Assembly: GCA_037575805.1 (NCBI GenBank)
Contig: JAZHPD010000081.1
Coordinates: 1 to 64,000, forward strand
DNA from: Lecanicillium sp. G3
Lineage: Eukaryota > Ascomycota > Sordariomycetes > Hypocreales > Cordycipitaceae
Direction of reading: 5' to 3'
Length of the DNA: 64,000 nt
Position 1 is the stretch's first letter; every line of letters starts with the position of its first letter. The translations under genes and the position numbers were made by a program. Positions 22,165 through 34,179 of this stretch are shown here, piece by piece. The notes under the pieces are model-generated. The model did not search any database. It was not told the DNA's origin and was given only the letters and a program-made list of their open reading frames with translations.

Positions 22165-22745
22165 GATGCGGCGCAAACTGCGCTAAAATTCTTCCCTTTT
22201 CTCCAGAATTTCTCCTTCAGTGGAACGGGCTCAGACTGATTGGCGAGCATGCTGGTAAATCCATGCGACAGCAAGAAGCCCAGCAGCCGCGCTCGCTTGA
22301 TGGTGCGAGTCGATTCATCAGAGAGACCGCCGACTTTGTCTGCAAATACGGCTCAAAATGTCTTCTCCAGCGCGTCGTAGTCCCGAAATCTCGACCAGCC
22401 GTTGCGCAAGTGCATTGCGCCCGCAAGGGCCTGAAGAGAGTGCAAGTTGAGTCCAAAGTGGCTAATAATTGCTTCGGCCCAGTCAATTACACCTGTCAGA
22501 TGGCAGGTAGCTTCGTCGGCTACGAGGTTGCGGGCGCCAAAGTCCTTGTGCAGAAGGACCATAGGGAGGAACATGATGTTATGTCGTCCAGAGAAGCCCG
22601 ACAAGTCTCGACACATGGCCAGGATCTCTCAGGCAGACCGTCACGAAGACATCTTAAATCTCGTGCGTAGTTTCTTCTGAGCTTTTCCCAGTATTCGGCG
22701 GAGACAGACTGCGCCGCGAGCCAGGATTGAGCATAGAAGCTAGGT
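22165..22745 (-). pseudogene. Second APH-family phosphotransferase pseudogene
   Basis: The minus strand reads SWLAAQSVSAEYWEKLRRNYA (about 22730-22665), then after a frame change CRDLSGFSG, PMVLLHKDFGARNLVADE and TGVIDWAEAIISHFGLNLHS, the catalytic and Mg-binding region of APH proteins (HKDFGARN in place of HGDxxxxN). An in-frame TGA follows EKTF at about 22351, at a site where Trp would fit. The same frame then continues for over 70 codons as AVFADKVGGLSDESTR and RARLLGFLLSHGFTSM. The continuity after the stop shows recent decay. The N-terminal lobe is missing or unrecognisable. Confidence 0.78.
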
Positions 22746-23181
22746 GCTGTCAGCGACTGCTATACTGAGCAGTGTAGTTGAGGTAGACAAACCTGGCGGC
22801 GTCAGCAAACGACGATCATGGGCGGTACCATATGATATGTCTTGATGGATATCTCGTAAATAAAACTATAAAGCTCGATGGCATTGACTAGTGGGGATAG
22901 AATCGCTTGGGTTAAAGTCCTATCTACTCTGCAGCAATATATTTCGAACGGAAAACCCGTCGCGTCATGTCAAGACACACTTATTTTAATCTGTGATTAT
23001 TTATACCAGAAAATGAGAAACTACACAGGTCTTGCTATACTTCCCATACATCAGTAGCACCAGCGCCGTCTAGAAAAAATGTCAATATATAACTCCGGAT
23101 ATCATGCTGTCAATATCGCTTATGCCCATTTAATACACTTTTTTGTCATCGCCTTTCGTTTCAAGAGCTGGCTTGGTCCCA
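22746..23181. other. Spacer between APH remnant and NOC4
   Basis: AT-rich, no gene seen. It contains the 3' UTR of the minus-strand NOC4 gene. Confidence 0.4.
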
Positions 23182-24884
23182 CTAGGCCTCGACCGTCTCA
23201 AAGTCCCAGAGCTTCACAAGCAGGCTATCCGGGACACCGGATTCCTCCTCTTGGGGCAGGAATACCTTCTTGGGGATATGGAACTCGACAACTGGGGCCT
23301 TCTTGACGTCCTTGGCCATCTCAGCCTCCAGCAAACTGGCATACGAGTGATCGAGGAAGTCTTCCATGTTGTACGAGTGCTTGGTGAACTGCTCCGACAC
23401 AATCTTGGCAATCGTCGCGACGTTGGGGTGGTAGTGGGACTGCATCTGGACAAGCTCCCAGAGACTGCTGTCAATGGCCTTGGTCTTCATGGGGTCGCTC
23501 TCCTCCGGGAGGAACGGGTCTTCCATGCCGTGTTCCTGAATCTCCTTCTTCGCCTCCGCGTCTCGCGTCTCCCTGTGCAGCATAAACGTGCAGATCGGGT
23601 GCTTCTTGAGCATGTTGTATATCCACGGCACGACGAAGGCGATGGCACTGGGCGGCGCGTTGAGGGACAGGCGCGCGAGGCGCTTCAGGAAGCTCGCCAC
23701 CAGCGCGGCGGGCAGATGCGTCGAGGCGAGGAACGTGTCGAGCAGGCGGAAGAAGCGCGCGCGGTGCTTGGAGTGCAGGATCTGGCTATCGAGCAGCGAG
23801 TACAGCTTGGCGTAGAAGGACGGGTAGTCGAGGTTGCGCTCGCGGATGAGGTAGAAGACGCCCGAGAGGGCGAGCAGCGACATGGAGCCGCCGGCGTCGT
23901 AGGAACAGGTGAGGAAGTCGGCGAGCATCTCGGGCTTTGCGAACCAGGGCGCGATGACGCTGGAGATGATGGCGAGCAGGCGCTTGCGCTGGTCGTTGGT
24001 GGCGACGAGGCCCATGAGTGCGAGCCAGGCGTCCTGGCCCTGGCGCTTGTGCTGCGTAGGGAGGCGGAGAGGGTGTGATTTCTTGTCGGGCTTGTAAATG
24101 TAAAAGTCTTCGAGCTCGTCTGCCGATTCAGGGACGCCATCGAGGGCGGAGAGGAGGGCAAAAGCACTCTCGAAGAGCCTCGATTTCAAGTCAGAAGAAC
24201 CCGAGTCTGCGAGATCCTTGATTGCAGAACTATATATATGTTAGAACTGAGACATTTGTATTCTAAGCTGGTGACTTACGCAACGGAGGCAAAAGTGTAA
24301 TAACGGACATCGTCGTACTGCTCGGCGAACTCCTCGATATAAGCGTTGCGAATGTCATCGTTCTCGCTGGCAATGATGTTCTTCACTATCTTTGCCAGGA
24401 AGTCGCGCGGAAACGCATATTCGGCCTTGTCTCTGAGGTTCTCGCCCTCGGCCTTGAGCGTCCGCATGCTCAGTGTGAGCGCCGTGGAGGCGACCTCCTC
24501 GACGCTCAGCAGATCCAGCAGCACGTCCTTGAACTGCCCAAACTGGTCCCGCAGCCACCCGGTGACGACCTGCTCCTTCTCCGACTGCGACTTCTTGGTC
24601 GTCAGAGAGCCCTGGGCCAGCAGCCTCATGAATATGCGGCACAGAGCGACGGTGGAGAGCATGGACTCGGGCTCGCCCGACTCAAAGTCCTCGGCGTTCT
24701 TGAGGAGTACGGCAATGTTGTTGTAGTTTTTCTTGGATTCCAGGATCCCCTGCTCCATGAGCAGGATGGCCGCGTTGGGGTCTTCCTCCTCATCGCTGGA
24801 CTCGGCGCGCTGACGCTTGGTGACCTTTTCGGCGGGAGCGCTGTGTTTGCGCTTTGCGCTGCTGGGCTGGCCAGCGGGTGCCAT
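23182..24884 (-). CDS. NOC4: Nucleolar complex protein 4 (Noc4, CBF/Mak21 domain)
   Basis: Assembly factor for the small ribosomal subunit. In yeast it works with Nop14 in the nucleolus. Two exons (24884-24280, 24229-23182) give 550 aa, the family length. The basic N-terminus (SSAKRKHSAPAEKVTKRQR) looks like a nuclear or nucleolar signal, followed by an acidic patch. The long helical body contains the CBF/Mak21-type region (WLALMGLVATNDQRKRLLAI to SLLALSGVFYLI) and the conserved C-terminal part VVPWIYNMLKKHPICTFMLHR followed by EDPFLPEESDPMKTKAIDSSLWEL. The intron is GTAAGT-TAG, phase 2. The start is the first ATG after an upstream AT-rich leader. Confidence 0.93.
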
Positions 24885-25372
24885 GGTGAGATGTGGTGAT
24901 GGGCGGCGTCGAAAATTGGCGAAGAGAAGGTGTGATCTACTAAGCATATAGTAGCCTACTACTCCGTGTGAAAATCAGAGAGAAATTTTAAAAATTGTTG
25001 CCAGAATGCCGTATATCAAAAAGTTGCATGAAAAAGTCGAATCCGATGAACAAAAAAGTCATGAAATCTTTAACAAGCACTTAAGCTTGGGCCAATCAGA
25101 GCCGAGGCCGCAAAGGTGGGTCACCTCGGGCGGGAAAGGGTCGGCTAAAAGGCAAAGGCAGAGCTCCGGGCTGGACAAAGCGGCGCTCGGCACCAGCACG
25201 CAAGTTAACTCTCTCAACGCCAACGCCCAGGCGTAAACAGCAACGACATCACGTGATCCTCCTCAGCATCCCGACAAGTCTAGCGCGATAAAACCTCAAA
25301 CCTCATTCCCAAGCTCCCGATCAATCGACACGTTTACCCCGTACCCCTCCCCCCCGTCGAAATCATCTCACA
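24885..25372. promoter_or_regulatory. Divergent promoter region NOC4 / ATP4
   Basis: 488 nt between two divergently transcribed growth-related genes. It contains a perfect TCACGTGA palindrome at 25249-25256, a bHLH-type (CACGTG) site 117 nt upstream of the ATP4 start. A short plus-strand open frame (25006-25236) has no family resemblance. Confidence 0.5.
25249..25256. promoter_or_regulatory. CACGTG palindrome (E-box type)
   Basis: TCACGTGA, the core bound by Cbf1-like bHLH factors in fungi. It lies between two divergent genes close to the ATP synthase gene. Function is inferred from motif and position only. Confidence 0.4.
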
Positions 25373-26351
25373 ATGGCCTCTCGCTTTGTGCGAAGCGCTG
25401 CCGGTACGTCAATTCGCCGACTCGCCGACTTTTCCGAGCTCAATTGGCCCTTTTTTTGCGCCCGGTCGGCCGTGATCCTTTGCTAACGTGCGCCTCAGGC
25501 GCCGCTCCTTTCCTCCGACCTTCCGTCGCCCGCCGAGCCCTCCCTGCCGTCGCCGCCGCCCGCCACTCGAGCAGCAATGTGCCCGCCGAGGACCCCAAGA
25601 AGAAGGCGCAGAGCATCCTCGACTCGCTCCCCGGCAACAGCCTGCTTAGCAAGACCGCCATGCTCAGCTCCGCCGCCGGTCTCAGCATCTACGCCCTCTC
25701 CAGCGAGTACTACGTCATGAACGAGGAGACCGTCATCGCCGTCTGCCTCCTCTCTGTCTGGGGTGGTCTCATCAAGTACGGTGGCCCTGCCTACAGGCAG
25801 TGGGCCGAGAGCCAGAACGAGAAGATCAAGGGTATTCTTAACTCGGCCCGCGCCGACCACACCGAGGCCGTCAAGTCCCGCATCGAGGACGTTAAGCAGA
25901 TGAGCGGTGTTGTCGACATCACCAAGGCCATGTTCGAGGTTTCCAAGGTAAGCGCCAAATGATGGATTTGGATAAAAACGGACGAAACAAACGCGATCGC
26001 CGTCGCGGCTCGGAAGTGCTCGGTAATACTGACAAGATGCTGTAGGAAACCGCCAAGCTTGAGGCTCAGGCTTACGAGCTCGAGCAAAAGACTGCCCTTG
26101 CTGCCGAGGCCAAGAGCGTTCTCGACTCCTGGGTCCGCTACGAGGGCCAGGTTAAGCAGCGCCAGCAGCAGGAGCTCGCCGCCTCCATCATCGCCAAGGT
26201 CCAGAAGGAGCTTGAGAACCCCAAGGTTCTGCAGCAGATCCTGCAGCAGAGCGTCGCTGACGTCGAGAGTATGTTGCTCCGAATATCTACCGACCGAGCA
26301 GCGTTGTGCTAACCACTTCCCACAGAGATTGTCAGCTCCAAGGCCCAATAA
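25373..26351 (+). CDS. ATP4: Mitochondrial ATP synthase subunit 4 (subunit b)
   Basis: Peripheral-stalk subunit b of F1Fo ATP synthase in the inner mitochondrial membrane. Four exons (25373-25403, 25499-25947, 26046-26268, 26326-26351) give 242 aa, the fungal subunit 4 size. The N-terminus is an Arg/Ala-rich targeting sequence (MASRFVRSAAG across the first intron, then RPSVARRALPAVAAARHSSS). The mature part starts near EDPKKKAQSILDSLPGN, has two hydrophobic segments (about residues 78-125), and continues as a long charged helix (KIKGILNSARADHTEAVKSR). The last exon is only 26 nt and encodes the tail IVSSKAQ. All introns have GT-AG ends. Confidence 0.95.
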
Positions 26352-26764
26352 GTGGCTTTCTATTAGAACTAGATTACAAGTCCACCTATTCCCTTTGTCA
26401 CAACACCCTTTGTGCATATATCAACACTTGTGCATTAGCAATACAACGAGACACCAAGTCTTTTGATAATACCTCGGGATGCTCGGCGCGTGCATGGTTT
26501 GCAAATCGTGAAATGCAGTGTAACGAAGGGAGGGACGGGCTCATGTACCATTATCAGCTAGGTCTGCGACCGCGACCAAGTTAAATTACATTTGCGATAG
26601 TTTATTTGAAAGTTCACTTGATCAAGCATATTTGAAAACGTTGTGAAATTAAGTGTTGATAGTATAGAAACAGCTTTGTAACATCACAGTGATACAAAAA
26701 AGACAGACATGTACACGCATCACCCACGCAGCCCCAAGCCTGGCGCTCTGGACTACTCTCCATT
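26352..26764. other. Convergent 3' region, ATP4 / HeH gene
   Basis: 413 nt between two convergent genes, holding both 3' UTRs. No other feature seen. Confidence 0.5.
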
Positions 26765-29013
26765 TTAGTAGATGGGCCTTGACTTGGACTCTTCAAACTT
26801 CTTGACATCGTCGTTTCTTGCCGTCTCTGGACTGTCAGCACCCATATCGGACGGCACCCAGGAGACACGTCCACTTCGCCGACGTCTCGCGCCCTCGCCT
26901 CGGCTGGGGCCAATCCATTCCCACGCACGGCCAACCTCACCATTACGCCCCTCTCTCTGGCTAGTTCGCACGTTACTGTTAAGTTCAACAACAGCACGGA
27001 CACGTTGCCAAATGCGATCCCTCTCGCGGAGCGAGTGTACAGAGCGGAGGACGTCATCGCGCAGGTTGGGCAGAAACAGCCATGCCTCGTCAAGCTCTTC
27101 GTCACCGAGTTCTTTCTGGTTCGCGAGTCTCCCCAGAACTGTCTCGACGAGGGCCGGAATCTGCGCGTTGGTGGCGAGGTGCTTGCGGTAGCTGGCTCGT
27201 AGATAAAAGACACCAAGGATCAGCATACTCAGAAGTCCAATTGGGAGTCGATATCTCGCCAATCCGCTTCTGATCGATCGCCTGATCGCGCAGCGGAACG
27301 GAATGCGAGCGAGAGAGGTGCTCGATAGTCTTCTGTTTGGAAGATTGGGGGAATCGGGCGATCTGTTGGATCAGGTAGGGATCTGATTAGTGGATCTGGT
27401 CAGAACGTCTCTTTTGGGATACGCGCTGCTGTAAGGGGAGTGCAGCGGAAACATAGAAAACAACGGATCACTTACTCAGTCACTTGAATCTCAACCTCCT
27501 CTCGGCCGGTGATCTCGCCGATGGCAGCTTCCCAAAGTTCATCGAACTCTTGGCCGTTCATGCGTTTGTTGCGCTTCTGACTGACGGTAGCCTTGAGTTC
27601 CTCTTCGGCAATGGTAGGGGAGTCCTCGAGGCCACCGTCTTCGTTGGCCAACTCGCCGCACTCGTATTTTGCGCGGCGATCTCTCAATTCTTCGACGGCT
27701 TTGTCGGCAACTGCTTGAACGCGACGCGCTTTCTCGCTATCAGGCTCACAAGTGGGAGGGATAGGAATTAAACCACCGAGCGACAGCGGGTGAGGCTTAA
27801 GGATGAAATCATCCTGGCAACGGACGGTGAAGTCTTCGTAACAAAACGCGTGCTGGGGGCACAGCTCACACTCAGGCTCAATGAAAGGCATGATGGCATC
27901 AGGTACAGGGATCTCGGGCGGAATCACCTGCTTGGCAGGCCGACCAAGGCCGCAATAGCCAACAGCCATTTTTTCTTGGCGATACCAGGCAAGGTATGCG
28001 CCGAAGAGGGTCATCAGGAGTACAAAAAATGGAGTCTTGATGCTTCCCTGACGCTTATGCTTGATAACGGCCCCGCGGCGGACGGCAGCCACATCCCCGC
28101 TGCTAACCGCGTCTTCGAGTTCAAGTTGCTCGTCGGGGGTGAACTCTTCACCAGGCTCTAGCAGGTGCTCCGGTGTCTTGTGGCGACGCGGGGGCGTGGC
28201 CATCTCGAATCGTCTCGATGAGCGTGATGACTCGGCGCCCGCAGCTGTACGACGACGCGCAGATTTCGCCGCGCTCTTTACGGGCTCAACGCTGACCGTG
28301 CGGCGGCGGTTGCTGGGGGTCTGCATGGGCGGGGAGGAGCTTCCACCCTGGAAGGGGTTGTCGTCGGTGAAGACGCTCGTTTCCTCTTCGTATACTGTAG
28401 GCTCTTCCTCAATGTCCTCTTCCTCCTCGTCTTCCTCCTCCTCTTCGGAGTCTTCTTCTTCAATGTCCGGGACAGGTTCCGGCTCGGGTTCCGGTTCAGG
28501 TTTTATTTGGGGCGTGACAGTGCGGCGGCTCGATCGGCGCGACGAGGCAGCTGATGGGGCGTAGAGGTGTGCATCCTCCTCGGGATCATGCGACAGCTGT
28601 CGGCTGACCGAGCGGGATGCGCGGGAAGTGCGCTTGGGGGGAGCAGCGCGGACCGAGGACGCGGCGGGTTCTTCCTCCTCGACCTTGATACGAGCCGAGC
28701 TCTTCCGTGGCGACTTTGAGCGGCGCGATACGGGACGCGGAGGCGAGAGCTCATCCTCATCCGCCCAGTTGTGCATGTCCTGGGCGGAACCGGCATTGAC
28801 GATGCCGAGACTTGATCGCTTCGCGCGGGCGCGCTGCGCACGGATCTTGGGAACTTGCGGCATAATGTGTTGCTCGACTAGCTCGACCAGCTGCGACTTC
28901 TTCGCCGTCGATGGGTAATCGACATTGTGGGTGACGAGGATGGAGCGCAAGCGCGGTATCGTGACGCTGCGCGGGTTGAACCCGTCTTGCAGGTAATCGT
29001 CTGCGTCCGCCAT
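26765..29013 (-). CDS. Src1/Heh2-like inner nuclear membrane protein
   Basis: LEM/HeH-family protein that tethers chromatin at the inner nuclear membrane and helps nuclear-pore quality control in yeast. Two exons (29013-27476, 27362-26765) give 711 aa. The N-terminal HeH domain (about residues 6-52) contains YLQDGFNPRSVTIPRLRSIL and YPSTAKKSQLVELVEQH. A long polar linker with basic clusters (KSPRKSSARIKVEEEE) and a very acidic tract follows. Membrane segment 1 is at about 327-344 (PFFVLLMTLFGAYLAWY). A Cys-containing lumenal MSC domain comes next, and membrane segment 2 is at about 552-567. The tail is basic. The intron spans 27363-27475. An alternative acceptor nearer the donor would lead to a stop, so the distal AACAG was chosen. 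Confidence 0.9.
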
Positions 29014-30030
29014 GATGTGCCGATTTTGAAGATGAGAAATGGCTGCGGAAGGAGATGCAGGGTCTGTTTTAAAAAGGAGTTAGCGCAGCTGCTTGATGCG
29101 AAGCTTGCTCTCGGTTGAGAGAACCTGAGACAAACGGCCAATGTACACGGGTCAACAATGGCTGTAGTGGATGGGCACGTACCGTGGTTCAAAGAATGGC
29201 AACCTCACTGCGCAGCAGAATGAGGTGCGAAGGAATGACGGTAACAAAAAGGCCAACAATGGCGACACACGATGGATGTTTTAACCGGCAAATGATGATA
29301 AAAAAAACCCCTTGGTGGGCTGTTGCGGGTTTTGGTGTTGTTTGACGCAGGTGGTGAACAAATAGTGCCGTTGTCTGTGGCAACAAAGCAGCCAGGCCAG
29401 AAGCGGCGTGAGCGGGCTTGCGCGGTTCGTTTGGTGGAGAACAGTTAAAGGCAGGCTAGCTATCCTCGGCCTATCAGGCAGTGAAGAATAAGCCCAAGCA
29501 CTTTGAAGCCACCTGGGCGAATCAAACAGTGATAATAGAGATGTTTTGTGTAGTTGTTGGGATGATGAGAGGTCAAGAAGCTCTGGCGTGTTTCGAGCTT
29601 CAGAAGTTGTGCTTTGTCATGCCGCTGTGACAGCTGGCGGTGCACAAGCTGTGACAGCTGCGAGCTGTGTTTGCAGTGAGCCGCGTTTTCACCGGCTGCA
29701 GCTGCATGTGCTTGGAGGTACTAATGCTGACTTATCACTCTTCACTTCTAAATTCATCAATACAAATCAAACATGATGGTTTTATCCGATTGAACCTCTT
29801 CTTCTTTACCCTAGTAAATTCAATAATAATACTACTGCCATTATAGTTGCCGTCACCCGCTGCTCTCACCCAAAACTAAACCCTCGCCTGAGGCCCCACC
29901 AAAAACTGACGATCCACAACGACACTCCAAAGCTGCGCATCTTCAGCACGACCAAGCTGCTCCAACCACATCTCAATCCTGCAATCTACCTCTCAACTAT
30001 ACAATTGGCCGCAGGTGACATCTCTGCGCC
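29014..30030. promoter_or_regulatory. Divergent intergenic region, HeH gene / COQ6
   Basis: About 1 kb between divergent genes. It should contain both promoters. Short direct repeats of GTGACAGCTG occur near 29627-29660. No additional gene is seen. Confidence 0.45.
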
Positions 30031-31565
30031 ATGCCCGTCGGCCGCTTTGTCCCCTCGACCTCCCGGCTGGTCTGCCGCGGCTGCGCCCGTCGCATCCCCC
30101 CCTCCGCCCGCCGCTCATACTCGACGTCACCATCCCACGACATTTACGATGTCGTCTGTGTCGGCGGCGGCCCAGCCGGCCTGAGTCTCCTAACAGCCCT
30201 ACGTACGAATTTTCATACATCTCTATCCAATTTCCTATGCTGTTCAGGCGATACTAACTACGATTAGGCGCCAACCCGGTCACATCCAACCTCCGCGTCG
30301 CCCTCGTCGAAGCCCAGGACCTCTCCAAGGTCTCATCCTTCGCCCTCCCACCCACACAGTACTCCAACCGCTGCAGCTCCCTCACACCGTCTTCCGCACG
30401 CTACCTCCGCGACATCGGCGCCTGGTCGCACATGCAGCGCGCCCGTATCCAGCCCTTCCAGGAGATGCAGGTCTGGGACGGTATAACGGATGCGCGCATC
30501 GAGTTCGACTGGGCGCACCGCGATAGCGGCCGTGGTGAGGACATCGCCTACATGACCGAGAATCTCAACACAACGTCGGGCTTGATGAAGCGGATACAGG
30601 AGCTCGGCGGCGTGGACATTTTCGACAAGTCGCGTGTCGAGGGCATCACGCTCGGCGAGGAGACCGAAGACCTCGATCTTAGTGGCTGGCCGATCGTACA
30701 CCTTACAGGAGGCAAGTCTCTCGCCGCCAGACTGCTAGTTGGCGCCGACGGAGCCAACAGCCCTGTGCGCTCTTTCGCAGGCATCGAGTCTCGCGGCTGG
30801 GACTACGGCCGCCACGGTCTCGTCGCAACGCTTGAGCTCGAGGGCGAAGGCTGGGGCGGCGAGGCCGTCAAGACCGCCTACCAGCGCTTCCTACCAACTG
30901 GTCCCGTCGCCATGCTCCCCATGCCTGGCAAGTACGCGACCCTCGTGTGGTCAACGACACCAGAAAACGCGGCGATCCTCAAGACCCTGCCCCCGCAGGA
31001 CTTTGTCGCCCTCGTCAACGCGGCGTTCCGCCTCACTCCCGTCGACATCGCCTACATGCACATTCTGCCGTCCGGCCAAGAGGCGGAACTCGCCTGGCGT
31101 ACGCAGCACACGCCGTTTGACGCGCGCGCCATCCCGCAGGCGGCCGTCGCCGTGCAGGACGGCAGCGTGGCCTCGTTTCCCTTGAAGCTGCGCCACGCAG
31201 ACACATACATTGGCGAGCGCGTGGCCCTCGTCGGCGACGCCGCGCACACCATCCACCCTCTCGCTGGCCAGGGCCTGAACCAGGGCCAGGGCGACATCCA
31301 GAGCCTCGCGCGGGCGATTGCGTACTCGGTCACGCATGGGCAGGACCTGGGCGTGCAGATGTCGCTCGAATCGTACAATGCCGAGCGCTACGCGGCGAAC
31401 CACGTCGTCCTCGGCGTCTGCGACAAGTTACACAAGCTGTACTCTGTCGACAGTGGTCCTCTAGTGCCGCTGCGGTCGCTGGGCCTGCGTGCCGTCAACG
31501 GGCTGTCATCGCTCAAGGGCTTCATCATGGACCAGGCTTCGGGGACGGGAGCCAAGGTCTTTTGA
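30031..31565 (+). CDS. COQ6: Ubiquinone biosynthesis monooxygenase COQ6
   Basis: FAD-dependent monooxygenase that hydroxylates C5 of the ring during coenzyme Q synthesis on the matrix side of the inner mitochondrial membrane. Two exons (30031-30202, 30268-31565) give 489 aa. The first about 33 residues are Arg/Ser-rich, a mitochondrial presequence. The FAD-binding GGGPAG motif is at 45-50, a DG motif appears as LVGADGANSPVRSFAG, and the second FAD motif is GERVALVGDAAHTIHPLAG followed by QGLNQGQGD, as in the UbiH/Coq6 family. SSLTPSSARYL is also typical. The intron is GTACGA-TAG with a CTAAC branch site. The ATG at 30031 is the first in frame. Confidence 0.95.
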
Positions 31566-31853
31566 ATGAGGGAGCAAGGACTCTGTATAAATTCGTTACA
31601 CTGTATAAAAATGTAAACTTGGAACAGGTGTTTTTTTAAACCTCAATAACCGTAATAATCATACAAAGAATATATTCTCAATCTACGAATAACATTAAAC
31701 AGCAATCTAAAGGTAATCAACGTCTCTGCGATGGCAACAATCGCTGCCACTTTGATCTTCGCACAAAGTACTTGATTTGTGTGGATCTCCTAAAGAACAA
31801 GAAATAGAAGAAACAAGATGCTAGGAGCAAAATTGGACATCAGAATGTCCCTA
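31566..31853. other. Short spacer after COQ6
   Basis: AT-rich, about 290 nt, holding the COQ6 3' UTR. No gene seen. Confidence 0.4.
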
Positions 31854-33045
31854 TCAATTGTTCGGATCAAAGCTCCAGTCCGCACAGTTGCTGCTCATCG
31901 TACCCCCCTGCTTGAACTGCGTCGACAACGTATTACACTCGTCAATCATCCGTCGAAGCTGCCGCCCGCACTCCTCCTGCGGCCCCCTTCGCCCGCACCG
32001 TGAACCGGCACCCATTCTTTACCGTAACGCTCATGTCCACGTCCGGAAAGCAACTATTAGGAAGATTGGATATACAGTTGACATCGTGGCGGTACTTGAG
32101 CGTCTGCTGCGTGCTCGGCCGCGTGTCGTCCAGCACCTGGCTTTGGAAGTGGTCACAGAAAAAGTCTACCGCCTCAATCGCCAGCACGCGGTTGATGAAC
32201 TGTCCACGGTTGAAGCAGTTGACCGACTCGGTGTCCCGGTTTGGCTTGGGTGGCTCTGGATCCGGCTTGCGCGACGGCGACGGCCGGAGAGGCGGCTGCT
32301 GGGATGTCGGCCGACAGCGTTACAGTTTGAATTGGCCACGGTGTAGCCACGAGCATAGTATGCAAGACCCATATTGAGCTTTGTCAGGTCAATTCAGTCG
32401 TAATACAGTGGAAGTGTCCAGTTGGCAATCTCGGGGATGTTGCTATGGCCCAGCACGACAGGGCCGATTTGGCGGACCAGATGCGTCGCACGGGCCGTGT
32501 AAGTCGCAAGCCATGACGCCAAAGAAGTCGACGTATTGCTGCATCTCTTTGGGTTTGCATCAACGTAAATACCAGTAGCTCGTTGAAATAGCGATACTGA
32601 GCCCGAATCGGGTACTGATGGCAGCGTGTAATTCGCGAAGCAAAGAAACGTAGTTTTGAACATCTTCTGGACGACCTCCTCGATCAGGGGCGCCAGGGCT
32701 ACAAGCAGCCACGCATCGTGATGCTCTTCCGAATTAGAATACAAGATACTTTACTTACTATTCCCAGTCAAGGTCTACACCTTGGAATTTGTGCTTTTCC
32801 AGGAAGGCAACCAATGAGCGGATAAAGCGTGCGCGTCGAGAAGGTGTTTTTGAAAGATCGCTAAATGTCGTTGTCGTTGGGCCCGGGTCGTTGAACGTCC
32901 ACCCCCAACGGCGATCCACGTCTGCAGCTTATCAGACTGCAGGCTCGTAAATTTGGCATACAGTTCAACGTCGCGGGAATCCCATGGCTCGAGGGTAAAG
33001 GTGCTCGGGTTAACGGTCGCAAACGCGCCATACAGATGTGTAAGT
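31854..33045 (-). pseudogene. GH18 chitinase pseudogene (LysM/CBM18-chitinase type)
   Basis: Minus-strand translation gives a GH18 catalytic domain in several frames: THLYGAFATVNPSTFTLEPW, the strand ending GVDLDWE followed by a GTAAGT intron, then YPGAPDRGGRPEDVQNYVSL, FGLSIAISTSYWYL, GPVVLGHSNIPEIANWTLP and MGLAYYARGYTV. A Cys-rich C-terminal region ends at 31854 (NCADWSFDPNN). The catalytic DxDxE Glu is still present. Breaks: a frameshift at about 32900 in the VGGW region, a TGA after SYWYLR, a frameshift near 32475, a TGA just after PLYYD at about 32400, a further frame change near 32310, and a base excess in a G run near 31990. The N-terminal half (signal, LysM, CBM18) is absent at this site. 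Confidence 0.85.
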
Positions 33046-33069
33046 CGAGCTTGTCTAATATGTAAAATA

Positions 33070-33413
33070 CGCCTTAGATGCGAAAATGGTACCCTGGCTT
33101 GTGGTGCAGGCTGTCAAGGTGGTCCCTGCTCGGCGACGTCATTCTCCACGTCAATACCGACGTCGACACCGACGCCTACTTTGTCCCCCAACTCCGTGTC
33201 CAAGGACGGTACTTGCGGGTACAATTTGAAACAGATTTGCAACGGCTCTATTTTGGAGACTGCTGCTCCGGCTGCGGGCTATCGCGGATCTACCCAATAC
33301 CACTGCTCGAAGTTATTTGAATGGTAAGTGGAAACCGAGCCCCGTACATGTCGACGTTGGTAGCTGACAATTCTGTGTATAGTTTGAGTGAATTTGGAAC
33401 CTGCTCTAACTAG
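33070..33413 (+). pseudogene. CBM18 chitin-binding fragment, opposite strand
   Basis: The plus strand reads the end of one hevein-like module (CENGTLACGAGCQGGPC), a Ser/Thr/Pro linker, and a second module beginning VSKDGTCGYN. The FGDCCSGCG core of that module is in another frame, and it resumes as GSTQYHC. After a GTAAGT...TAG intron the end reads SEFGTCSN with a stop at 33411. Frame changes inside the second module break it. The fragment starts within about 25 nt of the GH18 remnant on the other strand, with opposite polarity, so the site looks like a rearrangement junction. Confidence 0.65.
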
Positions 33414-34179
33414 AGCCTTGCCTCAGGGCTTACTAAGGACCTAGCTGGAGAATAGAATCTGCAAATTGCTGTCCAAAGAGACGTATCATGTCCTCTTCGT
33501 CTAAACGACTGACTTATTGGAACAAGGCAGTGCCACAAACACTACGCGTTGAGCACTGCACTATTGAGCCTTACCATTTACAGGTGTTTGAGCAAACAGG
33601 CTTTATTACAATTTTCGACTGCTTGTGAAGATGTTTGATGACATTATCCAGATGAAGGGACGACTTACACGGTCATTAAGTGGATCTCTCTAGGCACATC
33701 GCCAGCCAGAGGTTACCGGATGTAACTATTGGCCTGATCGATAGCTGTGCGGGCCACATTGTCAAACGCCGAGAAACTCAATCAAGAACAGCCGATTGAT
33801 TGGTATTAGATATATCGCGCCTTGGCTGTGGTACTCTCACCAGAGTCTCGTCTCGGCAGTCAGCATTAGACGAGCTGTGCGTTGGCTGCATGCTATCAAC
33901 ATGGCATTTTCCACCAACGCCCTGCATGCCACATCATGAAAAATCGCTCCATGCACCATTACAAAGGCTCATCTTGACTACTATGCTTAAACAAGTATGC
34001 TCAGTCTTGGTAAAAGATATAGATACACCCATCACGTGGCATCGCGGCGTCTGCTCGCCAAGTAAACGCCAAGCCTGTAGATAGCGGGGGTGCGCGGCTG
34101 AAGTATATAACAGATCATACCTGATACTGTCTTGGGAGCGAAGCGTTTGTTTAATCCTTACACAACCCTACTCGTTCCG
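33414..34179. other. Spacer before the F-box gene
   Basis: About 770 nt, no recognisable coding or RNA feature. The right part is presumably the F-box gene promoter. Confidence 0.4.

Noticed and set aside
34132..34179. Upstream extension of the F-box gene starting at TTG
   Set aside because: Nuclear fungal genes start at ATG. The first ATG is at 34180.
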